This document shows positions 1 to 6,951 of a stretch of DNA of 11,770 nt, piece after piece (position 1 is the stretch's first letter; each line of letters starts with the position of its first letter). The stretch is from Deltaproteobacteria bacterium (GTDB lineage: Bacteria; Desulfobacterota; DSM-4660; Desulfatiglandales; HGW-15). The position numbers and the translations under genes were made by a program. The stretch spans positions 1-11,770 of the forward strand of contig JAFGIC010000503.1 of the NCBI GenBank assembly GCA_016929815.1. The letters run 5' to 3'. The notes below the pieces were generated by a model that did no database searches, was not told the DNA's origin, and saw only the letters and a list, made by a program, of their open reading frames with translations.

Positions 1-1704
1 ACCCTTGGTGCTATTGCCATGCAGGGTGTTCGCCAGGCAGATATGAGACTGGGAGAAACATGTGCAGTCATCGGACTTGGGCTTCTTGGCCAGCTGACCG
101 GCGTTTTATTAAGGGCATCAGGAATACGTGTTATCGGTGTTGATGTTAACCAGGCGGTTGTAAATATTGCAAGAAAATATTGCTCTGATCTCGCATTGTC
201 AAGGGATACCAGTGGCATCAAGGAAAGGATAATGGAGTATACAGGTGGATTAGGGTGTGATGCAGTCATAATAACCGCTGCAACAGATTCTCTTGATCCT
301 GTTAACTTTGCAGGTGCCGTCTCCCGAAAAAAAGGTGTTGTAGTTGTTGTTGGAGCCGTGCCTACAGGGTTTGACCGTGAACCTCACTATTACAAGAAAG
401 AACTTGCTCTTAAAATGTCATGTTCCTATGGCCCCGGTAGATATGACCCTGTTTACGAAGAACTTGGAGTTGATTATCCTGCAAGCTATGTACGATGGAC
501 TGAAAAAAGAAATATGGAGGCATTTCAGGATCTGATTGCCTCAAAGAAGATCGACATATCCTATCTGACCACTCATACCTTTAAGCTGCAGGATGCCCAT
601 AATGCCTATGAGATGGTCCTTAATAAAACAGAGCTTTTCCTTGGCATCCTTATTGAGTATGACACAGGAAAGCCGATATCAAAGAATAAAATTGAGAAAA
701 ACATAGCACAGGGCACAGGGCGCGACGCGAATGGAGTTACAATCGGCTTCATAGGTGCCGGATCTTATGCCCAAAGTTATCTTCTGCCGAATATTACAAA
801 GAATGAAAATATTTGCTTAAAAGGAGTGATGACAAGTTCTTCAACAGGATCACGATCAGTAGCGGACAGATACGGATTTGAATTCTGTACCGGCAATGCT
901 GCTGATATTTTTTCAAACCCTGAGATCAATACTGTATTTATAGCTTCAAGACATGACAGTCATGGGAAATATGTGATTGAATCTCTGAAAAACGGCAAAA
1001 ATGTTTTCGTTGAAAAACCACTCTGTCTTTCACCTGATGAGCTGCAGGAAATTCAGGATATATACGACACGCAACTAACTACTAACACTCCACCAATTCT
1101 CATGGTAGGCTATAATCGCAGGTTCTCCCCTCTCACAAATTATATTAAAAAGACTTTAGTATCAGGACCAATGGCCATGATCTACAGAATAAACGCCGGA
1201 TATATACCGGCAGATTCATGGATACAAATTCCTGAAATAGGAGGAGGTCGAATAATAGGAGAGGTCTGTCATTTTGTTGATTATCTTACTCATATGTCAG
1301 GATCTTTACCGAAAAGTGTTTTTGCTGCTGTTATGGATGATCCAAAAAACCTTAATGACATACTTCATATTGTTTTGAAATATGAAAACGGAGCATCGGG
1401 AAGTATTATATATCTTGCCAATGGTGCAAAATCACTTGAAAAGGAATATATTGAAATATATCAGAGTGGCATAACATCAGTAATACATGATTTCAGAGGA
1501 TCCCTTGTCTATGGAGATAAAAAAACTGATAGAAAGAAACTAATGTCTCAGGATAAGGGGCAGAAAAATGAGGTTATGTTATTTTTAAAAGCACTCAATA
1601 CAGCATCGGAATCGCCGATACCTGTTAAGGAGATCCTCAACACTTCAGAGGTTTGTTTTAAAATTATTGAGTCAATCCGCACAGGCAAAACCATCCATTT
1701 ATGA
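1..1704 (+). CDS. Bi-domain oxidoreductase (Zn-alcohol-dehydrogenase-like + Gfo/Idh/MocA), 5' partial
   Basis: The reading frame is open from base 1 and the codons before the first ATG (19) already fit the family, so the N-terminal GroES-like part lies outside the window. The first half is the Rossmann domain of a medium-chain alcohol dehydrogenase, with the glycine motif GLGLLG near bases 73-90. From about base 740 a second nucleotide-binding fold begins (GFIGAGSYA, 745-771). It carries the Gfo/Idh/MocA signature EKP (1012-1020), followed by GYNRRFSP. Full-length bi-domain oxidoreductases are roughly 700 residues, so about 150 residues are missing. The family recurs in exopolysaccharide clusters and is presumed to act on a nucleotide sugar or sugar intermediate in the cytoplasm, but the substrate is unknown. 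The last codons overlap the next gene by 4 nt (ATGA), implying translational coupling. The fold assignment is firm; the reaction is inferred. Confidence 0.9.
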   Translation, partial: TLGAIAMQGVRQADMRLGETCAVIGLGLLGQLTGVLLRASGIRVIGVDVNQAVVNIARKYCSDLALSRDTSGIKERIMEYTGGLGCDAVIITAATDSLDPVNFAGAVSRKKGVVVVVGAVPTGFDREPHYYKKELALKMSCSYGPGRYDPVYEELGVDYPASYVRWTEKRNMEAFQDLIASKKIDISYLTTHTFKLQDAHNAYEMVLNKTELFLGILIEYDTGKPISKNKIEKNIAQGTGRDANGVTIGFIGAGSYAQSYLLPNITKNENICLKGVMTSSSTGSRSVADRYGFEFCTGNAADIFSNPEINTVFIASRHDSHGKYVIESLKNGKNVFVEKPLCLSPDELQEIQDIYDTQLTTNTPPILMVGYNRRFSPLTNYIKKTLVSGPMAMIYRINAGYIPADSWIQIPEIGGGRIIGEVCHFVDYLTHMSGSLPKSVFAAVMDDPKNLNDILHIVLKYENGASGSIIYLANGAKSLEKEYIEIYQSGITSVIHDFRGSLVYGDKKTDRKKLMSQDKGQKNEVMLFLKALNTASESPIPVKEILNTSEVCFKIIESIRTGKTIHL

Positions 1705-2840
1705 TCAGAGAAGCCTTTGGTAAACTTGATGAATATTGCTCATCGCAATCTTATGGAGGATGGGATCTATACGATGGATTAAATTCCATTTTATTTAAAA
1801 AAATACCGTTCTTTAAATCAGATTTTATGCGGCTTGTTTGGATACAGCTATTCAAACAATCTCCGGTCAATCTAAGACCTATTACGTTTGTTCCAAAAGG
1901 GATAAACGCAAAAGGGCTTGCTTTATTTGCGTCCGGGATGATTCAACTAAAAAGGTATGAAGAAGCAGAACAATTGCTTAAACAATTGTTGGCTATCAAA
2001 TGTGCTGAAAAATGGGGAATATCCTGGGGTTATAATTTCCCGTGGCAGGCAAGGGCTTTTTATGTTCCGGCAGGAACACCGAATATAGTTACAACTGTCT
2101 TTGTAGCAAATGCATTCTTAGATATGTTTGAAGCAACAGAGGATTATGACTATCTACAAATGGCTAAAGGATCTGGTGAGTTTATACTTCATCATCTTTT
2201 ACTTTTTGAAAAGGAGAGTGCCATTTGCTTTGGCTATATTCCTGGAGAACCCGCCAGGGTTCACAATGCTAATATGCTTGGGGGGGCGTTCTTGGGAAGA
2301 CTGTTCAAGCATACCGGTGACAAGGCATTATATGACAAATCAAAAAAGTCTTTTTCCTATTCCATGAACGCTATGACAAGTGATTATTACTGGCACTATG
2401 GTGAAAGATCCCATCACAGTTTTATAGACAATTTCCATACAGGATTCAATCTCGTAGCTCTGAAAAGCTGGATCTGTTCTACAGGAGACAATATATGGGA
2501 GAAGGACCTTGCCAGGGCATATAATGCGTACCTTAACACATTCTGGCTGGAGGACGGATGCCCGAAGTATTACAACGACAGGCTTTATCCTATAGACATC
2601 CACTGTTCCGCCCAGGGTATAGTCACATGCTTGAAACTGGAAAGATACGATGAGAGAAGTTTTTCCTTCGCAAAGAAAATTGCCCAATGGGCCATCAACA
2701 ACATGCAGGACAGGAAGGGATTCTTCTATTGTCAGAAGACAAGGTATTACACAAACAGGATACCATATATACGCTGGGCACAGGCATGGATGTTCTATGC
2801 CCTTGCCCTCTATATTTCAAAGAGGGGCGAGGAAAAGTAA
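1701..2840 (+). CDS. Uncharacterised EPS-locus protein, probable alpha/alpha-barrel fold
   Basis: This 379-residue protein has no signal peptide or clear membrane segment, so it is probably cytoplasmic. It is rich in aromatic residues and in helical segments that alternate with Trp/Tyr/His-containing loops, for example WGISWGYNFPWQ (about residues 108-119), HNANMLGGAFLGRL and HHSFIDNFHTGFNL. This pattern resembles alpha/alpha-toroid (six-hairpin) glycosidases, sugar epimerases and lyases. Similar proteins next to bi-domain oxidoreductases in polysaccharide loci are often labelled hypothetical, or mislabelled delta-aminolevulinic acid dehydratase; I see no aldolase-barrel or HemB-type metal site here. 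Its start overlaps the upstream stop by 4 nt and its stop is 5 nt before the glycosyltransferase start, so it belongs to the glycan operon. A role in processing or modifying a glycan or sugar intermediate is inference; no catalytic residues can be named. Confidence 0.85.
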   Translation: MIREAFGKLDEYCSSQSYGGWDLYDGLNSILFKKIPFFKSDFMRLVWIQLFKQSPVNLRPITFVPKGINAKGLALFASGMIQLKRYEEAEQLLKQLLAIKCAEKWGISWGYNFPWQARAFYVPAGTPNIVTTVFVANAFLDMFEATEDYDYLQMAKGSGEFILHHLLLFEKESAICFGYIPGEPARVHNANMLGGAFLGRLFKHTGDKALYDKSKKSFSYSMNAMTSDYYWHYGERSHHSFIDNFHTGFNLVALKSWICSTGDNIWEKDLARAYNAYLNTFWLEDGCPKYYNDRLYPIDIHCSAQGIVTCLKLERYDERSFSFAKKIAQWAINNMQDRKGFFYCQKTRYYTNRIPYIRWAQAWMFYALALYISKRGEEK

Positions 2841-2845
2841 AAATT

Positions 2846-3595
2846 ATGAGGTCTAATGTACTTGGATGCCATATTGACATTATGGATATGTCGGAGGTCC
2901 TTGACAGAGTGGAGGCATTTATCATTGAGGGCGGATCTCATCAACACGTTGTTGTCAATGTAGATAAGCTGGTTAAGGCGCATAGAGACCCCAATCTGAA
3001 GAACATCATAAACCAATGCGACCTGGTTAATGCGGATGGAATGCCGGTTGTCTGGGCCTCGAGACTGCTCGGTGACGGCCTTAAGGAACGGATTGCAGGC
3101 ATTGACCTTTTTATAAAACTTGTGGAGCGTGCAGAGGGAAAGGGCTGGCGTGTATATTTTCTGGGTGCAAAAGATGCGGTGGTTTCAAAAATAGTGTCTC
3201 TGTTAAAGGAGAAGCATCCTTCCCTAAATATCGCAGGATACAGAAACGGATACTGGACTAAAGAAGAAGAAAGCAATGTTGTAAAGACCATTAAATCAGC
3301 AAAACCCGACATCCTTTTTGTTGCTATGAGCTCTCCCCAAAAAGAGGAATTTCTGGGAGCATATTTGAAAGATATGCAAGTGCCCTTCGCAATGGGGGTT
3401 GGCGGATCATTTGATGTTGTTGCTGGTATTGTTAAAAGGGCGCCCGTATGGATGCAAAGAACTGGGCTGGAATGGTTTTACCGGTTTTTACAGGAACCGA
3501 GGAGGATGTTCAAACGATACTTTATAGATGATACATATTTTATCGTACTGCTTGTCAAGGAACTCATTGGCCGATGGGCCGCTCACCTTAAATAG
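2846..3595 (+). CDS. WecG/TagA/CpsF family (GT26) glycosyltransferase
   Basis: The 249-residue protein matches the GT26 family, which transfers an N-acetylmannosamine-type or related sugar from a nucleotide donor to a polyprenyl-linked acceptor at the inner face of the membrane. Visible signatures in order: VNVDKLVKAHRDP (about 37-49); VNADGMPVVWASRLLG, whose Asp64 aligns with the proposed catalytic base of TagA; ERIAGIDLF; VYFLGA; MSSPQKEEFL (Gln165); and GVGGSFDVVAGIVKRAP (from about 184). The C-terminal EWFYRFLQEPRR tail, thought to contact the membrane and close the active site, is complete. An in-frame ATG exists at 2687, but it would overlap the upstream gene by about 150 nt and add a non-family N-terminus. 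The start at 2846 has a GAGG about 13 nt upstream and gives the standard family length. The exact sugar cannot be read from sequence. Confidence 0.93.
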   Translation: MRSNVLGCHIDIMDMSEVLDRVEAFIIEGGSHQHVVVNVDKLVKAHRDPNLKNIINQCDLVNADGMPVVWASRLLGDGLKERIAGIDLFIKLVERAEGKGWRVYFLGAKDAVVSKIVSLLKEKHPSLNIAGYRNGYWTKEEESNVVKTIKSAKPDILFVAMSSPQKEEFLGAYLKDMQVPFAMGVGGSFDVVAGIVKRAPVWMQRTGLEWFYRFLQEPRRMFKRYFIDDTYFIVLLVKELIGRWAAHLK

Positions 3596-3637
3596 AACCC
3601 TTTCAAATAAAACACACTGTAAATTTCGAAAAAAAAC

Positions 3638-5053
3638 ATGTATCAGCAACAATTCTACATCATCATAAATATTCTTATGGCGATGGATATGTTTGTTACA
3701 ATCCTGTGCGGATATGGGGCGTATTCATTAAGCCTTGAAATGACTCAAGACACCCTGATTATGTCATGGTACGACTTTGTCGGCATAGTACTATTTATGA
3801 TGTTTCTAAACAACTTCATACTTGGTCGATTCGGATTTTATTCCGAGAAAAGGTTTTCAAATAATTGGATTATGCTTAAAAACCTCATTATTGCATTAAC
3901 TCTAAGCCATGTTTTGCTCATGACATTAGCTATAATGATTGGTATCAATCCATTTCCCAGATCATTTGTCCTGCCATATTTCCTGTTTACCATGTCAAGC
4001 CTAATGATAATAAGGCTGATACTGCATGCCTATTTTGACAGGCGCTCCCTTACACCTTCAAATTCTAGGCAGATACTCCTGGTGGGATCCCTTAGCAGGA
4101 TAAGGGAAATTAAAGAGCAGCTGGATAAGCAGCCCAGTTGGGGCCATCAGATCTCAGGTTATCTGGATGAAGGAAATGATGGTGCGCTGAATGATTATAA
4201 AATGAAAAATATGGGAAAATTGAGTAATTTTAATAATATCTTAAAAGATTACGGTATTGACGAAGTAGTTTTTGTGCTGCCTAAAGATTCCACGGTAGAA
4301 TTGCGACCATTTATTGAAAAATGTCACAAATTAGGTGTGTCCATCAGGATAGTACCGGCAATGTTTGATTTTAAACACCCAGCTATGCAGGGAGGACATA
4401 TACAGGGTATTCCCACCCTGTCATATCAGACTGGTGGCATAGCATCGGCATCAGGGTTTCTTTATAAGAGGATATTGGATATAATTGCGGGCGTGGGGGG
4501 CTTGATCATCTTGATGCTCATTTATCCAGTTATTGCAATTGCAATCAAGCTTGACTCACCGGGTAATGTTATTTTTAAACAAGTCAGAGTTGGCCAGAAC
4601 AATCGAAGGTTCAACTTATATAAATTCCGTACCATGATACAGGACGCGGAGTTGAAAAAGAGGGAACTGCTTACCAAAAGCGATATGCAGGGACCTATTT
4701 TTAAGATGGAGAATGATCCGAGAATTACAAAGGTTGGAAAATTTCTGAGAAAGACATCCCTGGATGAATTTCCACAGTTTATAAATGTGCTCAAGGGAGA
4801 AATGAGCCTTGTCGGAACAAGACCGCCTACGCCCGATGAAGTTGAGAAATATGAAGACTGGCACAGAAGAAGGATATCCATGAAACCGGGTATAACCGGA
4901 TTATGGCAGGTGTCAGGAAGAAATAAAATATCGGATTTTAACAAGGTGGTCGAGCTTGATCTCAAATATATCGATAACTGGAGTTTCTGGGCAGATATTA
5001 TGATCATCTTGAAGACTGTATGGGTGGTTCTTGCGAGAAAAGGTGCTATTTAA
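3638..5053 (+). CDS. Exopolysaccharide polyprenyl glycosylphosphotransferase (initiating sugar transferase)
   Basis: A 471-residue integral membrane enzyme that moves a sugar-1-phosphate from a nucleotide sugar to undecaprenyl phosphate, the first step of repeat-unit assembly. About four N-terminal hydrophobic helices (roughly 8-30, 44-64, 80-102, 108-128) precede a Rossmann-like CoA-binding-type domain (about 143-235). A further hydrophobic segment at about 275-300 (after YKRILD) leads into the bacterial sugar transferase catalytic domain. This contains KFRTM (329-333), LDEFPQ with the Asp376-Glu377 dyad characteristic of these phosphoglycosyl transferases, SLVGTRPP (390-397) and GITGLWQVSGR. 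Length and architecture fit the WcaJ/EpsB-type polytopic class; the exosortase-associated EpsB subgroup is likely from the neighbour. The ATG at 3638 has no good Shine-Dalgarno, and an in-frame ATG at 3677 is an alternative. It lies 42 nt downstream of the GT26 gene. Confidence 0.94.
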   Translation: MYQQQFYIIINILMAMDMFVTILCGYGAYSLSLEMTQDTLIMSWYDFVGIVLFMMFLNNFILGRFGFYSEKRFSNNWIMLKNLIIALTLSHVLLMTLAIMIGINPFPRSFVLPYFLFTMSSLMIIRLILHAYFDRRSLTPSNSRQILLVGSLSRIREIKEQLDKQPSWGHQISGYLDEGNDGALNDYKMKNMGKLSNFNNILKDYGIDEVVFVLPKDSTVELRPFIEKCHKLGVSIRIVPAMFDFKHPAMQGGHIQGIPTLSYQTGGIASASGFLYKRILDIIAGVGGLIILMLIYPVIAIAIKLDSPGNVIFKQVRVGQNNRRFNLYKFRTMIQDAELKKRELLTKSDMQGPIFKMENDPRITKVGKFLRKTSLDEFPQFINVLKGEMSLVGTRPPTPDEVEKYEDWHRRRISMKPGITGLWQVSGRNKISDFNKVVELDLKYIDNWSFWADIMIILKTVWVVLARKGAI

Positions 5054-5204
5054 TGGATATCCATAGATAAGGCATTTATGGATGGAGCTCTCAGCGGCAC
5101 GCCTATCATACGCGAGCTCAGGGCCGAAGGACGATCAGCAGTCAGTTATTAATTGTCTTATAAAACAGTATAAACATTTCATTGCGGCGATAGAAAGTAT
5201 AAGT

Positions 5205-6776
5205 ATGAAAACGAATGAAAAAATATTGAATTTTATTTATGTCAACAGGGCTGTTTATTTGCCCCTTGTAATACTGATAGCAATTCTCTCCTTACAATTC
5301 CACAAAGACATAAATAATATGATAAGGAGGTGGAACAACGAGGACCTTTCATATGGATACCTCGTTCCTTTAGTATTTGTTTATCTTATTTATTTGAGAA
5401 GGGATGTATTTAAATCTTTTTCTTTTTCGCCATCCTATTCAGGAATTATCTTATTTTGTTTATCGGGTACCTTCTATATTGCAGGAAAGACGGGATCGCT
5501 TGAGACCTTTACCTATCTTTCCATATGGATTTCCATAATATCGGTATTTTTGATTCTTTTCGGAACCCATACTGTTAAAAGGCTGGCTTTTCCTTTTGTA
5601 ATACTGGGATTTATCATACCTGTTCCGGAATATTTGAATCAGATGTTTACCTTCAGGTTAAAGATAATCTCCAGCGAATTATCAGCGACGATGATGAGGT
5701 GGGCAGGTCTTTCCGTTTTTAGAGATGGAAATGTCATCGATCTCGGCGTAACTCAACTTCAGGTCGTGGACGCATGCAGCGGCTTACGGTATGTCCTTCC
5801 CCTTTTGCTGATGGGATTTATCTTTGCTTACCTGTTCCATAAAAGCCGGCTGGAACGGCTGGTTGTCATAGGAATGACGATACCCATATCCATATTGGCG
5901 AATGCAATGCGCATCGCCGTCACGGGATATCTGACCCTTAAAGTGTCTCATGAGGTCGCTCAGGGCTTTTTTCACGGATTATCTGGATGGATGGTGTTCA
6001 TGATTTCATTTATTCTGCTCGTACTTTTTGGACGCATTATAAGAAGGCATGATAGAGTCAGGGAAGCTGAAAAAACCGGATCAGCTGATATAGACAGCTC
6101 AACTATCGAAGATATGAAGGGCCTTTCCCGGTCCAAGCTATATTTTTTATGGTCAGCATGTTTTGTCTGCCTTTTCTTCTGGGGGTGCGGTGCGCTTCTG
6201 TCCTCACCAACCGTTAAGGTTGCCAGAAAATCATTTGAAAATTTCCCCGATTCAATAGGAGAGTGGAGGGGATCGAAAACTTTTCTTGAGGAAGATATTT
6301 TGAAAAGCCTCTGGGCCGATGACTATGTGATGATATCTTTTAAAAATGAAAAGTTTCCTAATACCTTATTACTTTTGGTGCCGTATTATGATTATCAAGG
6401 GCCTAAACACACTGCTCATGCCCCTGCATCATGTTTAATAGGCGGAGGGTATGCCCTGTTGTCAAAGAGAGTTATCTCTAGAGACTTCCCACCTTCACAT
6501 GAAAAGGTAAAGATCGGACAGATGATACTGGAAAAAGGAGATCAGAAAATCCTTTCCAATTACTGGTTCCAGGGGCGAGGCCGGATTATCGCGGGAGAAT
6601 ATTCAAATAAATGGTATCTTCTCTGGGACTCGATTACAAGGAGACGTAGTGATGGCGCCCTTGTCAGGATTGAAACGACCGTCGACAAAGGGCAGGCTAT
6701 TGAAGATGTTCAAAATATAATGGATATTTTTACCGGACAACTCATGGGTGTGCTCACGGAGTATATTCCGGAATAA
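5205..6776 (+). CDS. Exosortase fused to a C-terminal EpsI domain
   Basis: A polytopic membrane transpeptidase-like protease that recognises a C-terminal sorting tail (PEP-CTERM or a variant such as VPLPA-CTERM) on exported proteins, cleaves it and probably transfers the protein to a cell-envelope acceptor. Roughly eight hydrophobic helices occupy the first 280 residues. The conserved triad is present: Cys191 in DACSGLR, Arg236 in NAMRIAVTG and His257 in FFHGLSGW. After one more hydrophobic segment, residues about 345-515 form an EpsI-type domain starting with FPDSIGEWRG and containing a conserved-looking HTAHAPASC stretch (His402, His405, Cys410). EpsI is often a separate gene; the fused form is typical of some exosortase subtypes, for example XrtD-like, but the subtype is not certain. 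The frame is open to an ATG at 5082, giving 41 extra residues. I prefer 5205 because it gives a normal short leader before the first helix, with GAAAG 7 nt upstream; 5082 has a comparably weak AAGG, so the start is unsettled. Confidence 0.9.
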   Translation: MKTNEKILNFIYVNRAVYLPLVILIAILSLQFHKDINNMIRRWNNEDLSYGYLVPLVFVYLIYLRRDVFKSFSFSPSYSGIILFCLSGTFYIAGKTGSLETFTYLSIWISIISVFLILFGTHTVKRLAFPFVILGFIIPVPEYLNQMFTFRLKIISSELSATMMRWAGLSVFRDGNVIDLGVTQLQVVDACSGLRYVLPLLLMGFIFAYLFHKSRLERLVVIGMTIPISILANAMRIAVTGYLTLKVSHEVAQGFFHGLSGWMVFMISFILLVLFGRIIRRHDRVREAEKTGSADIDSSTIEDMKGLSRSKLYFLWSACFVCLFFWGCGALLSSPTVKVARKSFENFPDSIGEWRGSKTFLEEDILKSLWADDYVMISFKNEKFPNTLLLLVPYYDYQGPKHTAHAPASCLIGGGYALLSKRVISRDFPPSHEKVKIGQMILEKGDQKILSNYWFQGRGRIIAGEYSNKWYLLWDSITRRRSDGALVRIETTVDKGQAIEDVQNIMDIFTGQLMGVLTEYIPE

Positions 6777-6793
6777 ATAATCATATTAACCAG

Positions 6794-6907
6794 ATCATGC
6801 TATCGGGCCGCAGAATGACATGAAGGACCCTTCTTTTAGGCCTTGGCCGCACAATCCCACGGCCTTGTGCCTTCACCAAATGTCATTTTGCAACCTGATT
6901 GCATGAT
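6794..6907. repeat. Imperfect 28-nt inverted repeat filling the exosortase-TPR gap
   Basis: The arms at 6794-6821 and 6880-6907 are reverse complements at 23 of 28 positions. Both ends are perfect: ATCATGC outside, AATGACAT inside. The 58-nt interior starts with GAAGG (6822-6826), complementary to CCTTC (6870-6874). It also holds two mutually exclusive small stems: GGCCG (6845-6849) with CGGCC (6860-6864), and GCACAA (6849-6854) with TTGTGC (6865-6870). Transcribed, the whole could fold into one long hairpin. There is no trailing U-run, so it is not a classic intrinsic terminator. It could be a dispersed palindromic or MITE-like repeat, an RNA structure controlling the TPR gene, or a processing or attenuation site between the two transcription units. 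The pairing is seen; the function is not. Confidence 0.75.
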
Positions 6908-6936
6908 AGAGAAAGACCATATCCATAAAGATTCTA

Positions 6937-6942
6937 AGGAGG
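6937..6942 (+). promoter_or_regulatory. Strong Shine-Dalgarno of the TPR lipoprotein gene
   Basis: A full AGGAGG lies 9 nt before the ATG at 6952. It fixes the start and is clearly stronger than the ribosome sites of the upstream glycan genes, suggesting higher translation of this lipoprotein. Confidence 0.85.
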
Positions 6943-6951
6943 TTAACATAT

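Noticed and set aside
2340..2687. Antisense open frame inside the uncharacterised EPS gene
   Set aside because: No recognisable domain, and fully covered by a better-supported + strand gene; treated as a shadow.
2687..2845. Upstream in-frame ATG (2687) for the GT26 gene
   Set aside because: It would overlap the upstream gene by about 150 nt in another frame and add an N-terminus foreign to the family; the ATG at 2846 gives normal length.
6845..6870. Pseudoknot formed by the two inner stems of the palindrome
   Set aside because: The crossing stems would leave zero-length loops on both sides, which is sterically implausible; they are better read as alternative hairpins.
6794..6907. Intrinsic terminator for the exosortase transcript
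   Set aside because: The hairpin arms are long and imperfect and no U-run follows; a Rho-independent terminator call is not supported.
6777..6951. Sigma-54 promoter before the TPR gene, as seen in some PrsK/PrsR-regulated loci
   Set aside because: No GG and GC pair at the required 12-nt offset with flanking consensus was found on the + strand.
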